From an uncultured Spirochaetaceae bacterium (GTDB taxonomy: Bacteria; Spirochaetota; Spirochaetia; Treponematales; Treponemataceae), in assembly GCA_902785455.1 (NCBI GenBank), contig CACZYY010000012.1, forward strand, positions 470 through 45,932: a stretch of 45,463 nt of DNA, given 5' to 3'. Below are positions 15,002-24,447 of this stretch, piece after piece. How positions within the stretch are numbered: the first letter of the stretch is position 1; each line of letters begins with the position of its first letter. The translations under genes were made by a program, and so were the position numbers. The notes beneath the pieces were generated by a model that was not told where the DNA came from, searched no databases, and saw only the letters and a program-made list of their open reading frames with translations.

Positions 15002-15375
15002 TTAAACGGAAAGTGGAAAACGGAAAACGGAAAGTTTTTTAGGGGAGAAGCCTCTCCCCTAGTGAGCCGGTCGCTGACAGGCGAAGAAAGTCGTGAGACG
15101 ACTTTCTAGGCGAGTCTCGGTAAAGGCTGTGCCTGAACCGGCGCCCGCACCCCACTCTACAGGGGCTTCGCCCCCGTACCCCCATGTATGCCACACGGAT
15201 TCGATTTTGCTACGCAAAATCATAAAAAGTAATTTTACAATTTCTAAAAATGAGATTCCGTAGGAATCTCGAATCTGTGTGGCAACCTTTGACAACCTTG
15301 AGTTTTAGTGACGCGTTCACTGCTGGTAGTCTGTTTTTGTATATGCCAGTGAATCTTGTTTTGTGAAAAAATTTT
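15002..15375 (+). repeat. Repeat-rich intergenic segment between urtA and urtBC
   Basis: The region holds a heptamer tract (GAAAACG and GAAAGTG type, 15005-15037); hairpin AGGGGAGA/TCTCCCCT (15041-15060); a copy of the palindromic element, with stem 15085-15094/15098-15107 (loop GAG), core GAGTCTCGGTAAAGGC and hairpin 15118-15140; GGGGC-TTC-GCCCC near 15162-15174; and a three-way junction with outer stem 15190-15204/15269-15283 (15 bp, one G-U) around two exact 8-bp triloop hairpins (15203-15221 and 15252-15270). From 15286 to 15375 I see no clear promoter or Shine-Dalgarno. Confidence 0.8.
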
Positions 15376-17364
15376 ATGAATACATTTTTTACGATTTTGT
15401 TTAACGGTATTAGTCTCAGTTCAATTCTACTTTTGGCGGCACTGGGACTTTCTATAACTTTTGGACTTATGCGCGTCATCAACATGGCTCATGGTGAGTT
15501 CATTATGATTGGCGCATACAGCACTTTCCTTGTGCAGAATTTTTTTATTCGATTTCTGCCCGCTTCGGCTTTTGATTTGTATTATCCTGTAGCGATTCTA
15601 GTATCGTTTTTTGTTTCAGCAGGATTCGGAGCGGCACTTGAACAGCTTGTCATCAAACGGCTTTATGGCCGCGAAACTGATTCGCTTCTTGCAACCTGGG
15701 GCGTGAGTCTTGTTTTGCAGCAGCTTGCTCGTTCAGTTTTTGGAGCCCCGAACGTCAACGTCTCAGCACCTTCTGTTTTGAACGGAAATTTTGAAGTCGC
15801 GGGCGTAATTATGACTTACAAACGACTTTTCATTATCCTGCTCGTGGCATTTTGTCTTCTTTTAATGTACCTCTTGATGTACAAAACTTCTTACGGAAAA
15901 AAAGTCCGTGCTACCATGCAGAACCGTTCTATGGCTCAGTGCCTTGGAATCCACACAAACCGGATTGACACCCTCACTTTTGCAATCGGCTCAGGCCTTG
16001 CGGGAGTTGCGGGTGCGGCACTCTGTCTTTTGGGACCGGTCGGCTCTTCGCTCGGACAAAACTATATCGTCGATACATTCATGGTCGTCGTTCTTGGTGG
16101 AGTTGGCAAACTTGCCGGCTCTATTGCGGGCGCACTCTTAATCGGAATGAGCAATGCCGCGATTCAGTTCGGAACTTCGGCAAACATCGCAAAGGCAATC
16201 GTTCTCTTCCTTGTAATTATGTTCCTCCAAAAGCGGCCGCAAGGCTTGTTCACCATTCGCTCGCGAAGTCTTGATGAGTCAGAAAGCACGCCGACAATCG
16301 AAGGCCTCACTTTCAGACAGAAAAATCTTGCATTCGCCGCAATAATGATGATTGTAGTTCTGCTTCCGCTTTTTCTTTCTCCGTTCCGAGTGAGTCTGGT
16401 CGGAAAATACATCACTTATGCGATTGTCGCGCTTTCCCTTGATTTAATTTGGGGCCACACAGGCATTCTGAGCTTGGGGCACGGCGTTTTCTTCGGTCTT
16501 GGCGGATACGGCTTCGGAATGTACTTAAAGCTCGTTGCAAGCGGTTCTTCACTCCCCGACTTTATGAGCTGGAGCGGTCGTACCACACTTCCGTGGTTCT
16601 GGGATTTTTACAAAACTCCTTCCACCACGATTTTCATGGTCATTATGGTCCCGGCCTTGCTCGCCTTCCTTCTTGGTCTTCTGACATTTACAAACAGAAT
16701 CAAGGGCGTTTATTTTTCAATTCTTTCTCAGGCACTCGCCCTGGTTTTTGTCACGCTCTTTGTCGGCCTACAGGAATACACCGGCGGCACAAACGGAATA
16801 ACCGACTTTTCAACGCTTTTCGGTCTCCCGATTGCAGGCAAAACCACGAAATACATCTGGTACTATGTTGCGCTTGCGATTTTGATTCTGACTTACGCCT
16901 TGTTTTCTTGGGTCATGCGGACAAGATGCGGAAAAGTCCTCGTTGCAATCCGTGACGGCGAAAACAGGACGAGATTTTCCGGCTATCAGGTGGCCAATTA
17001 CAAGACCTTCGTTTACAGCCTCAGCGCGGTTTTCACAGGAATTGCGGGCGCACTCTTCGTTCCTTTCAGCGGAATCATTTCACCTTCCGAAATGAGCATT
17101 TCCAACTCAATCGACATGGCGATTTGGGTTGCCGTGGGCGGAAGAGGAAATTTAATCGGCGCGGTTTTGGGCGCATTCTTAGTGAACATCACAAAGACTT
17201 TAATCAGCGAGAATTTCCCGGAAATCTGGTCGTACTTCATCGGTGCAATTTTCGTGCTGGTCGTTCTTTTCCTTCCTCGCGGTGTGATGGGAATTTGCGT
17301 TGATGTTAAGAATTTAATAAAGGGAAAATTGGGACAAAAGGAGCAAACAAATGAGCGAGACTAA
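15376..17364 (+). CDS. urtBC: Urea ABC transporter permease, UrtB-UrtC fusion
   Basis: 662 residues carrying both inner-membrane subunits in one chain. Residues 1 to about 300 match UrtB/LivH: LSSILLLAALGLSITFGLMR, INMAHGEF, VVVLGGVGKLAGSIAGA. Residues about 315-655 match UrtC/LivM: DLIWGHTGILSLGHGVFFG, GTNGITDF, FLPRGVMGI. In most bacteria these are two genes. No stop or frame change is seen at the junction, so this is a true fusion. The 3' end overlaps urtD by 14 bases. There is no clear Shine-Dalgarno at 15376. Confidence 0.93.
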   Translation: MNTFFTILFNGISLSSILLLAALGLSITFGLMRVINMAHGEFIMIGAYSTFLVQNFFIRFLPASAFDLYYPVAILVSFFVSAGFGAALEQLVIKRLYGRETDSLLATWGVSLVLQQLARSVFGAPNVNVSAPSVLNGNFEVAGVIMTYKRLFIILLVAFCLLLMYLLMYKTSYGKKVRATMQNRSMAQCLGIHTNRIDTLTFAIGSGLAGVAGAALCLLGPVGSSLGQNYIVDTFMVVVLGGVGKLAGSIAGALLIGMSNAAIQFGTSANIAKAIVLFLVIMFLQKRPQGLFTIRSRSLDESESTPTIEGLTFRQKNLAFAAIMMIVVLLPLFLSPFRVSLVGKYITYAIVALSLDLIWGHTGILSLGHGVFFGLGGYGFGMYLKLVASGSSLPDFMSWSGRTTLPWFWDFYKTPSTTIFMVIMVPALLAFLLGLLTFTNRIKGVYFSILSQALALVFVTLFVGLQEYTGGTNGITDFSTLFGLPIAGKTTKYIWYYVALAILILTYALFSWVMRTRCGKVLVAIRDGENRTRFSGYQVANYKTFVYSLSAVFTGIAGALFVPFSGIISPSEMSISNSIDMAIWVAVGGRGNLIGAVLGAFLVNITKTLISENFPEIWSYFIGAIFVLVVLFLPRGVMGICVDVKNLIKGKLGQKEQTNERD

Positions 17365-18166
17365 TTCAAAGATTACGCCTGTCATCGAAATCAACGATAT
17401 TTCAGTTGAATTCGACGGATTCAAGGCTCTGAGCGATGTGAACACAAAAATCATGCCGAATAAAGTGCACTTTTTCATCGGTCCGAACGGTGCAGGAAAG
17501 ACTACGCTTCTCGACATCATCTGCGGAAAAACCAAGCCCTCAAACGGAAAAATCATCTATCACGGTGGCATCGACGTTGGGTTGAGACAGTACACGAACA
17601 TGGATTTAACAAAAATGCGTGAGGCGGACATAGTTAATGAAGGAATCGGTCGAAAATTTCAGGCTCCTTCGGTCTTTACGAGCCTTACCGTCTGGGAAAA
17701 CATGGAAATTTCCCTCAAAGGCCAGAAGAATGTGATTTCTTCCCTGCTCTTTAGAATTTCCGAAAAACAAAAGAAACGGATTGAAATGATTCTGGATTTT
17801 ATCTCGCTCACAGAAAAAAAAGACGAAAAGGCATCTTCGCTTTCGCACGGACAAAAACAGTGGCTTGAAATCGGAATGCTTTTGGTGCAGGAACCGGCGG
17901 TCGTTCTTCTTGACGAGCCAGTTGCGGGCATGGGAAAAGCCGAGACCGAAAAAACAGGCGAAATTATTAAAAAAATCGCCAAACAGTACGCGGTCGTTGT
18001 TGTGGAGCACGACATGGAATTCGTTAAAGCCGTCGCCGACACAGTGACCGTGATGCACGAAGGAAAAATCCTGACGGAAGGAAGCGCGGCACAAGTCCTT
18101 GCGGACGAAAAAGTAAAGGCAGTTTACCTCGGACGCGGAAAGTTCCATAAGAGCGGCGTGGCATAA
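17351..18166 (+). CDS. urtD: Urea ABC transporter ATP-binding protein UrtD
   Basis: 271 residues, one ABC ATPase domain of the LivG type on the cytoplasmic side. Walker A is GPNGAGKTT (near residue 45), the signature is SHGQKQWLEIG, Walker B is VVLLDEPVAGM and the switch His is in VVVEHDME. The ATG lies inside the end of urtBC with AAAGGAG upstream, showing coupling. It pairs with UrtE on the UrtBC permease. Confidence 0.95.
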   Translation: MSETNSKITPVIEINDISVEFDGFKALSDVNTKIMPNKVHFFIGPNGAGKTTLLDIICGKTKPSNGKIIYHGGIDVGLRQYTNMDLTKMREADIVNEGIGRKFQAPSVFTSLTVWENMEISLKGQKNVISSLLFRISEKQKKRIEMILDFISLTEKKDEKASSLSHGQKQWLEIGMLLVQEPAVVLLDEPVAGMGKAETEKTGEIIKKIAKQYAVVVVEHDMEFVKAVADTVTVMHEGKILTEGSAAQVLADEKVKAVYLGRGKFHKSGVA

Positions 18167-18200
18167 TCAGAAGGAACCAGAGTACAGGAGGCACGAAGAA

Positions 18201-18896
18201 ATGTTAGAAATCAAAAATCTCAGTTCATATTACGGGGAAAGCCGGATAATCCCCTCGCTTTCGATGAGCGTTCCAAAAGGCGAAATCGTGTGCCTCGTCG
18301 GACGAAACGGCGTTGGAAAGAGCACTACCCTAAAAAGCATAATGGGAATGGTCAAAACGCCCGAAGGAAGCATTCTCCTTGACGGAAAAGAAATCATCGG
18401 AAAAAAGACCTACGAACGAGCAGCCCTCGGAATCGGCTACGTTCCGCAAGGCCGGGAAATTTTTCCCCAGCTCACAGTGGCAGAAAATCTGGAGCTCGGA
18501 TTGCAAGTCTCAGGCGGAAAAGGCGAAATCGGCGAGGAAATCTTTGAGCTTTTCCCGATTATAAAGACCTTCATGAACCGAAAGGGCGGAAACCTGAGCG
18601 GCGGACAACAGCAGCAGCTCGCAATCGCCAGAGCACTCGTGAGCCACCCAAAACTTTTGATTCTGGACGAACCGACCGAAGGAATCCAGCCGTCAATCAT
18701 CGAAGACATAGCCACCGCCATTGAGCGAGTGAACAAGGAACTGGGAATTACGATTCTGATTGTCGAGCAATACCTGGACTTCGTTCTTTCGGTAAGCAAC
18801 CGCTACTACGTGATGGACAAAGGCGAAATCACGCTGAGCGGCTTTACAAAAGACGCAGATTCCCAGGCGATTCAGGCTAAGATGGCGATTGGGTGA
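18201..18896 (+). CDS. urtE: Urea ABC transporter ATP-binding protein UrtE
   Basis: 231 residues, LivF-type ABC ATPase. Walker A GRNGVGKST, Q-loop region YVPQGREIFPQLTVAENL, signature LSGGQQQQLAIARAL, Walker B LLILDEPTEGIQPS and switch His replaced by the usual Gln-Tyr of this branch (IVEQYLDF). It is the last gene of the urea transport operon; a terminator at 18938-18976 follows. It lies 34 bases after urtD, with AGGAGG just upstream of the ATG. Confidence 0.95.
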   Translation: MLEIKNLSSYYGESRIIPSLSMSVPKGEIVCLVGRNGVGKSTTLKSIMGMVKTPEGSILLDGKEIIGKKTYERAALGIGYVPQGREIFPQLTVAENLELGLQVSGGKGEIGEEIFELFPIIKTFMNRKGGNLSGGQQQQLAIARALVSHPKLLILDEPTEGIQPSIIEDIATAIERVNKELGITILIVEQYLDFVLSVSNRYYVMDKGEITLSGFTKDADSQAIQAKMAIG

Positions 18897-18937
18897 GATA
18901 GTTTTAGATTATCGGGTCAAACCCGAAAATGACAGTG

Positions 18938-18976
18938 TTGAGGAATAAGATTTAATTTTTTATTCCTCAATTTTTT
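18938..18976 (+). terminator. Terminator of the urt operon, overlapping the 3' end of ureD
   Basis: TTGAGGAATAA (18938-18948) and TTATTCCTCAA (18960-18970) pair exactly over 11 bp, followed by six T. The second arm contains the ureD stop codon and its last codons, so the convergent urea operons share this sequence. Confidence 0.8.
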
Positions 18977-19817
18977 CTTTCAGCGAAGAAAAAACATTTT
19001 GGATTTCCTGCGCGGCTCCACCCAGTACCCGCACGACAATATCCCCGGAGTCAGTTTCGCTTGCTTCGATTAAGATTTTCTCGTTTGCGCTTGGATTTTT
19101 CCCTACCCCGCAGGCTTTACGCCGATACTCTTCCGTGTACAAAAGCTTTTCTTCCAGTCCCAAAATCTCACGCACTTCCCTGACAGTTTTCTCGAATCCG
19201 AAAATCAGCATTGTGCCCGAATGTGTGAACTCTCCAAAGCTCACTTTGCTTTGCAAAAGATTTTTCTTTTCTCCGCCCTCAAAAAAGTTGTTCTCGCGGA
19301 AAATCAATTTTTCTTCACGGCGGATTTCAATCAGATTCTTGTAGGTCGTAAAATCAAAGACTTCGCCACAGGCAACCCTGCCGGCACAAATGCAGTCCTC
19401 GTAAATCAGTTTCGCCCCCGCTGAAAGAGAAATCTTCGTGCTTGAAACAAAATTGCTCTTTGCAAATGGAATGCAGGGATTGGGAGCGTAAATCAAAGTT
19501 CCGCCCTCACCCACGCTTGCAGAAATTTTTCGTTCAGCCTTTTCGCTTTCTTCCATTTTGAAGATTTTCTCGAAAGACTGACTCACAATTTCAAGATTCG
19601 CTCCTTTTTCTACTATTATATTGTGTTTCTGAGCGTCGCCCGCAAGGATTCCCGGAGAGGCTGATTGCTGAAAGACCGTAATTCCGCCGTCTTCTTTTTG
19701 GAAGGGCTTCATGATTTTAAATGGAGAAGTGAAAAAACTGTCTTTTATGAAAGTCGTGCCGTTTTTTGAGCGGGCGGCTGTAAGTTCAAACCGGGAGACT
19801 TTTCCGAACTGGTTCAT
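18960..19817 (-). CDS. ureD: Urease accessory protein UreD
   Basis: 285 residues; scaffold that binds apo-urease and, with UreF and UreG, delivers nickel. Family stretches seen are SFFTSPFKIMKPF, QQSASPGILAGDAQKHNI, VSQSFEKIFKM, YAPNPCIPFAKSNF and GRVACGEVFDFTTYKN. It is the last gene of the urease operon, one base after ureG. Order within the operon is ureABCEFGD. Confidence 0.92.
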   Translation of the reverse strand: MNQFGKVSRFELTAARSKNGTTFIKDSFFTSPFKIMKPFQKEDGGITVFQQSASPGILAGDAQKHNIIVEKGANLEIVSQSFEKIFKMEESEKAERKISASVGEGGTLIYAPNPCIPFAKSNFVSSTKISLSAGAKLIYEDCICAGRVACGEVFDFTTYKNLIEIRREEKLIFRENNFFEGGEKKNLLQSKVSFGEFTHSGTMLIFGFEKTVREVREILGLEEKLLYTEEYRRKACGVGKNPSANEKILIEASETDSGDIVVRVLGGAAQEIQNVFSSLKEKIEE

Positions 19818-19818
19818 A

Positions 19819-20463
19819 TCAAGATTCCGAACTAAATTCGGAATGACTAGATTCTGTCAAATCCGTAAAGAAAACATTTCTGTCCAGAAACGCAATCACT
19901 TCGTCAATTCCTTCTCCAGTGCGGATGTTCGTGAACACAAAAGGCTTTTCTCCCCGCATCTTTTTTGAATCCCGCGCCATCACTTCAAGACTTGCACCCA
20001 CATAAGGAGCAAGGTCGATTTTATTTATGACAAGAAGATTGCTCCTCATGATTCCCGGTCCGCCTTTTCGCGGGATTTTGTCGCCCTCGCTCACATCAAT
20101 TACGAAAATCGTCGCGTCCACAAGTTCCGGGCTGAATGTTGCCGAAAGATTGTCGCCGCCACTTTCAATGAACATGAGTTCAATGTCGGGAAAGCGCGCT
20201 CGAAGCTCGTCAACGGCCTCAAGGTTCATCGAAGCGTCCTCGCGGATTGCGGTGTGAGGGCAGCCACCAGTTTCAACGCCAAGAATCCGCTCTTTTGGAA
20301 GCACTGAATGTGCGGTCAAAAATTCCGCGTCTTCTTTTGTGTAAATGTCGTTCGTGATAACGCCAATCGAATATTTTGAAGCAAGCCGACGGGTCAAAGC
20401 CTCAACCAAAGCTGTCTTTCCAGAACCAACAGGCCCCGCCACACCGATTTTTGTGAATTTCAT
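19819..20463 (-). CDS. ureG: Urease accessory GTPase UreG
   Basis: 214 residues; SIMIBI-class GTPase that powers nickel insertion. P-loop [27 protein letters not shown], the nickel-binding [16 protein letters not shown] (Cys-Pro-His), [16 protein letters not shown] and [12 protein letters not shown] are all present. The start has AGGAGG a few bases upstream. The 85-base gap to ureF contains an imperfect AGCAATTT/AAATTGCT repeat of unknown role. Confidence 0.97.
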   Translation of the reverse strand: MKFTKIGVAGPVGSGKTALVEALTRRLASKYSIGVITNDIYTKEDAEFLTAHSVLPKERILGVETGGCPHTAIREDASMNLEAVDELRARFPDIELMFIESGGDNLSATFSPELVDATIFVIDVSEGDKIPRKGGPGIMRSNLLVINKIDLAPYVGASLEVMARDSKKMRGEKPFVFTNIRTGEGIDEVIAFLDRNVFFTDLTESSHSEFSSES

Positions 20464-20548
20464 AATGCCTCCTGTTAAATCATAGCAATTTAAAATTAAC
20501 TTGCTGCTTCAATTTGCTAAGCTAAAATTGCTGTGTTTTAATATATAG

Positions 20549-21250
20549 TCAACTCATATACAATCGTGTATATAAGAATTCATGTTCCATCGAAAGAATC
20601 TCGCTTTGCGGGCTGGAGCGGCACAAATCTTCTTTTGAAAGCTGCATGACTTTTTCTAAAATTTCCCCGAATAGCGTAAAAAGCGAGTGCAGGATTTTCT
20701 GGCCCTGGCTTTGCGAAAGCGGAACCAGCTTTACAGCCGTCACAACCCTTGCTGAAATCTGGCTGTACAAAAATGCCTTTAAAGCTTCGTCCTCGCTGAT
20801 TTTTGAGAGCGCGCAGTGCGAGCCGTAAGCCACAGGAAAGTGATTCGGAATGTACGGATTTTCTGAGCGATTTCCAGCTTGATTTTCAGCCGTGCATTCC
20901 AAGTTTTCCGCTCTGCCCCACAAACTCACGGTTTTTAAAAATCTTGCCGCAAGTTTTTTGCTTCCCTCGCGGATTTCCTTTGCATTTCTTGACGCATTGT
21001 AGATTTCATCGATTTCCTGAATTTCGTTCCAGTCTGATTTTTCTGCCGCTTCATACGAGAGCCTTGTGCACAAAAAATCGTTGTTCAGAAAATTCGATTC
21101 AAGCTCCGCACGAAAATAACTTTCTGCCGTTTGTGAATCGCGAATGATTCCTTTTTGAACGAAAGTTTCAAGCCCCCACGAATGAGTGTAGCTTCCAATC
21201 GGAAAGGTCGCGTCGTTCAGTTGCAAAAGCTCAAAAAATTCAATGCTCAT
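20549..21250 (-). CDS. ureF: Urease accessory protein UreF
   Basis: 233 residues from ATG 21250; GTPase-activating partner of UreG in the UreDFG complex. Typical features: LLQLNDATFPIGSYTHSWGLE near the N-terminus, FLCTRLSYEAA, and FPVAYGSHCALSKI. An earlier in-frame ATG at 21265 would read through the His-codon tract of ureE, so 21250 is preferred. It overlaps the ureE 3' end by 11 bases. Confidence 0.92.
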   Translation of the reverse strand: MSIEFFELLQLNDATFPIGSYTHSWGLETFVQKGIIRDSQTAESYFRAELESNFLNNDFLCTRLSYEAAEKSDWNEIQEIDEIYNASRNAKEIREGSKKLAARFLKTVSLWGRAENLECTAENQAGNRSENPYIPNHFPVAYGSHCALSKISEDEALKAFLYSQISARVVTAVKLVPLSQSQGQKILHSLFTLFGEILEKVMQLSKEDLCRSSPQSEILSMEHEFLYTRLYMS

Positions 21251-21758
21251 GGTGATGATGCTCACCGTGGTGATGCGAATGTCCGACTATCGAAGAAATC
21301 TGTTTTGAAAAATCGAGTTTTTCCGTCCGCTTTTCGACTTCAACTGAATATCCGCCGGAAGCCAGTCCTTTTAAAAGCCTTTCCATCGGCTCCGTATAAA
21401 TCGTGACAAGTTCCGAGTCAGATTTTCCAAAAAATAGCGGTGCATGGCAATTTCCGATTTCGTAAGCCACTTTCGCACCGTTAAAAAATGCAGGATTTCC
21501 CACATTCACGCCCAAGATTTCCACAGGCAAAACATCGGCACAAATCACAGTTTCGCCGTCAAGTCCAAGCACATCGCCGGGCTTAATTCCAATCTTTAAA
21601 ATCGAATCGTCCAGGCTGATTGCAACATCTCGCCCCGCCCTGGAAGTCTTTCTATGAAGTTTTGAATATGTTTCGTGCCATTCAAAATCAACATAATCTA
21701 TTTTCTTTCCGTTAAATTGCTCTTCGCCGATTTTTCCAAGAATTTTCTCGCAAATCAT
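21240..21758 (-). CDS. ureE: Urease accessory nickel chaperone UreE
   Basis: 172 residues. UreE N- and C-terminal domains, with a His-rich tail (GHSHHHGEHHHHEH) for nickel storage and NCHAPLFF in the metal-binding part. The His tail is coded by the sequence that overlaps the start of ureF. It lies 15 bases downstream of ureC. No nickel importer is present in the window. Confidence 0.93.
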   Translation of the reverse strand: MICEKILGKIGEEQFNGKKIDYVDFEWHETYSKLHRKTSRAGRDVAISLDDSILKIGIKPGDVLGLDGETVICADVLPVEILGVNVGNPAFFNGAKVAYEIGNCHAPLFFGKSDSELVTIYTEPMERLLKGLASGGYSVEVEKRTEKLDFSKQISSIVGHSHHHGEHHHHEH

Positions 21759-21773
21759 TTAGGTCTCCATTTG

Positions 21774-23534
21774 CTAAAACAAGAAATATCGCTGTGTAAG
21801 CGGAAGGGAACGGGCGGCCTTGCTCACGATTGGCTCTCCGTCCGCCGTGACATGATAGTTTTCCGGGTCAACATCAATTTTTGGAAGCGCGTCATTGAAT
21901 TTCATGTCTTTTTTACCGATTTTACGGCACTTTTTTACAGGCAGGCATATTTTTTCAAGCCCCAGTTTTTCCGGCAATTTATCTTCAATCGCCGCCTGGG
22001 AAAGAAATGTCGCGCAGGTAAAATATTTTGCCTTTCCGTAGAAACCGAACATATTCCGATAGTAAACCGGCTGGCAAGTCGGAATCGAAGCATTTGAGTC
22101 GCCCATTTTTGAAAGAACAACTGCCCCGCCCTTAATCACGATGTCTGGCTTTGCGCCAAAAAATGCCGGGTTCCATAAAACCAGATCCGCCATCTTACCG
22201 ACTTCGACCGAGCCGACATATTCAGAAATTCCGTGTGCAATCGCAGGATTTATCGTGTATTTTGAAACATAACGTTTTGCCCTAAAATTGTCGTTTTCTT
22301 CCCAGCCGCCCGAATCGTCAGATTTTTTGCAGCAGCAGTCTGCTTCAAGATGACCTCGCTCTTCCTTCATTTTGTGAGCCGTCTGCCATGTTCTGGTAAT
22401 TACTTCGCCAACCCGCCCCATCGCCTGACTGTCGCTCGACATAATGCTCAAAGCTCCCATGTCGTGAAGAACGTCCTCGGCGGCAATCGTCTCCGGCCGG
22501 ATTCGGCTGTCGGCAAATGCAACATCCTCGGCGATTTTATTGTCCAAGTGATGACAGACCATGAGCATATCCAAATGCTCGTCCAGCGTGTTCACCGTAA
22601 AAGGCATTGTCGGGTTCGTTGAAGCAGGGATTACATTTTCGTGCCCAGCAACTTTGAGAATATCTGGCGCATGTCCGCCACCCGCTCCTTCAGTGTGATA
22701 AGTGTGAATCGTCCGGCCATTGATTGCTTTAAGAGTGTCCTCAACACAACCAGCCTCGTTCAAAGTGTCAGTGTGAATACAAACCTGAACATCGTACTGG
22801 TCGGCAATCGTAAGCGCGGCATCAATAGCGGCAGGAGTCGTGCCCCAGTCCTCGTGGATTTTTAGGCCGCAAGCCCCAGCCTTAATCTGGGCCACAAGCT
22901 CGCTCTGAGCCGTTTTGTTCGAGCAGTTTCCTTTTCCGAGATATCCAATGTTCATCGGGAAATCTTCCGCCGCCTTTAGCATCATTTCAAGATTCCATTT
23001 TCCGGGCGTGCAAGTCGTTGCATTAGTTCCGTCGCAAGGGCCAGTTCCGCCGCCAATCATCGTTGTGACTCCGGAACAAAGGGCTGTCTCGACCTGCTCA
23101 GGCGAAATAAAATGAATATGAGTGTCGATTCCGCCCGCCGTTAAAATCAAGCCCTCACCCGCAAGTGCCTCAGTCGAAGCTCCCACAGTCATTCCCGGAG
23201 TTACGCCGTCCATCGTGTCAGGATTTCCGGCCTTTCCGATTCCAGCGATTTTTCCGTCTTTGATTCCGATGTCAGCTTTGTAAATTCCTGTATAATCAAG
23301 AATTACACAGTTCGTAATCACCAAGTCCAAATCACCGCCATCGCTCGTTGTGTTCACCGACTGTCCCATTCCGTCGCGAAGAGTCTTTCCGCCACCGAAT
23401 TTTGCTTCGTCGCCGTAAACCGTAAAGTCCTTTTCAATCTGAATCAGAAGATTTGTATCCGCAAGTCTGATTTTGTCGCCGGTAGTCGGGCCGTACATCA
23501 GCGCGTATTTTTTTCCGTCAATCGTGTAACTCAT
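21774..23534 (-). CDS. ureC: Urease alpha subunit UreC
   Basis: 586 residues; the catalytic subunit that hydrolyses urea to ammonia and carbamate at a dinuclear nickel site. [14 protein letters not shown] provides two nickel His, GLKIHEDWG the carbamylated Lys, HTDTLNEAG another His, and MVCHHLDNK the flap catalytic His. The segment near residues 395-415 ([11 protein letters not shown]) has an unusual Cys triplet in the surface loop. It overlaps ureB by 17 bases. All key residues look intact. Confidence 0.97.
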   Translation of the reverse strand: MSYTIDGKKYALMYGPTTGDKIRLADTNLLIQIEKDFTVYGDEAKFGGGKTLRDGMGQSVNTTSDGGDLDLVITNCVILDYTGIYKADIGIKDGKIAGIGKAGNPDTMDGVTPGMTVGASTEALAGEGLILTAGGIDTHIHFISPEQVETALCSGVTTMIGGGTGPCDGTNATTCTPGKWNLEMMLKAAEDFPMNIGYLGKGNCSNKTAQSELVAQIKAGACGLKIHEDWGTTPAAIDAALTIADQYDVQVCIHTDTLNEAGCVEDTLKAINGRTIHTYHTEGAGGGHAPDILKVAGHENVIPASTNPTMPFTVNTLDEHLDMLMVCHHLDNKIAEDVAFADSRIRPETIAAEDVLHDMGALSIMSSDSQAMGRVGEVITRTWQTAHKMKEERGHLEADCCCKKSDDSGGWEENDNFRAKRYVSKYTINPAIAHGISEYVGSVEVGKMADLVLWNPAFFGAKPDIVIKGGAVVLSKMGDSNASIPTCQPVYYRNMFGFYGKAKYFTCATFLSQAAIEDKLPEKLGLEKICLPVKKCRKIGKKDMKFNDALPKIDVDPENYHVTADGEPIVSKAARSLPLTQRYFLF

Positions 23535-23853
23535 CTTTTCGCCCCCATTCAGTTTTTCCGCAAGTGAGATTGTTCAGTCCGTAAATCTCAGATTTTCCGC
23601 CAAAAGAGCAAAGCTGAACCGTTTTTGTCTCGCCTGGCTCAAAGCGAACGCTCATCCCCGAAGGAATATCAAGCTTAAAGCCGAAAGCCGCTTTTCTGTC
23701 AAAAGAAAGAAGTCCGTTCACCTCATAAAAATGAAAATGCGAGCCAACCTGAACAGGCCGGTCGCCCTTATTCGTCACATCAAGCTGAATCGTCTTTCGC
23801 CCAAGGTTCAATTCAATCGTTTTGTTGCAGGAAATTATTTCACCGATTTTCAT
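23518..23853 (-). CDS. ureB: Urease beta subunit UreB
   Basis: 111 residues, the usual size. Motifs: [49 protein letters not shown]. It assembles with UreA and UreC as three separate chains, as in most bacteria rather than the fused UreAB of Helicobacter. It lies 12 bases after ureA. Confidence 0.96.
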   Translation of the reverse strand: MKIGEIISCNKTIELNLGRKTIQLDVTNKGDRPVQVGSHFHFYEVNGLLSFDRKAAFGFKLDIPSGMSVRFEPGETKTVQLCSFGGKSEIYGLNNLTCGKTEWGRKDELHD

Positions 23854-23865
23854 AATGCCCTCCGC

Positions 23866-24177
23866 CTACTCAGCTTCCCGAATCGGATTATGAACCGTAA
23901 CGAGCTTTGTTCCGTCAGGGAAAGTCGCCTCAACCTGAACTTCACTCACCATGTCAGCCACTCCGTCCATAACATCTGCGGTCGTCAGAAGTTTTGCGCC
24001 TTCCTGCATGAGCTGGGTCACAGATTTTCCGTCGCGGGCCTTTTCCATCAAAGCCGAAGAAATGTAAGCCACAGCCTCGACGTAATTAAGTTTCAAACCA
24101 CGTTCTTTCCGCCTCTCAGCCACAAGTCCGGCATAAGAAAGCAGGAGTTTTTCAGTTTCTCTGGGTGTAAGTTTCAT
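23866..24177 (-). CDS. ureA: Urease gamma subunit UreA
   Basis: 103 residues: [38 protein letters not shown] and [14 protein letters not shown] are typical. First gene of the urease operon. The start has GAGGA upstream. The leader contains a terminator (24282-24312) and a palindromic module, so expression probably depends on read-through. Confidence 0.97.
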   Translation of the reverse strand: MKLTPRETEKLLLSYAGLVAERRKERGLKLNYVEAVAYISSALMEKARDGKSVTQLMQEGAKLLTTADVMDGVADMVSEVQVEATFPDGTKLVTVHNPIREAE

Positions 24178-24186
24178 AATAATTCC

Positions 24187-24275
24187 TCAATATGTGGGGG
24201 AAAGCCTTCCCCACGCTCCAACCGCTGCGCGTTTTCCGCTACCCCTTCTATTAGGGTTGCACCCTAAAACCCGCA
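24187..24275 (-). repeat. Palindromic module in the ureA leader
   Basis: On the minus strand: TTAGGGT-GCA-ACCCTAA hairpin, then AGAAGGGGTAGCGGAAAAC (24231-24249), identical over 19 bases to 2278-2296 in cbiA and 17 of 19 to 27122-27140. It is followed by TTGGAGCGTGGGGA, similar to 27149-27162. It lies between the leader terminator and the ureA Shine-Dalgarno. Confidence 0.75.
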
Positions 24276-24281
24276 GCAAAT

Positions 24282-24312
24282 AAAAAAGCCGTCCTGAAAA
24301 AATCAGAACGGC
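24282..24312 (-). terminator. Leader terminator B, upstream of ureA
   Basis: On the minus strand a 10-bp stem (24303-24312 with 24288-24297, one G-U) with a 5-base loop, then six T. It is preceded by GGCAACGAG (24313-24321) and a -10-like TAGAAT (24334-24339). Spacing, preceding motif and stem sequence match leader A. AACG and CGTT can form an alternative hairpin that excludes the terminator. Confidence 0.78.
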
Positions 24313-24447
24313 CTCGTTGCCAAAAATCAGTTTATTCTACATTTTTGGAAGATTTTTGTGAGTGACCTTTTTATTTTGAAAGCGGAACTTTAGTTCTAGA
24401 AATGTCTGTCACAGCAGGGCTTTCACATTATAGTCGGATTAATATTG

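Noticed and set aside
20464..20548. Terminator between ureF and ureG
   Set aside because: The AGCAATTT/AAATTGCT repeat is weak, AT-rich and not followed by a T run, and the genes belong to one operon.
24282..24339. Glutamine (glnA) or guanidine riboswitch before ureA
   Set aside because: None of the conserved bases of those classes is present; only a -10, GGCAACGA and a terminator are seen.
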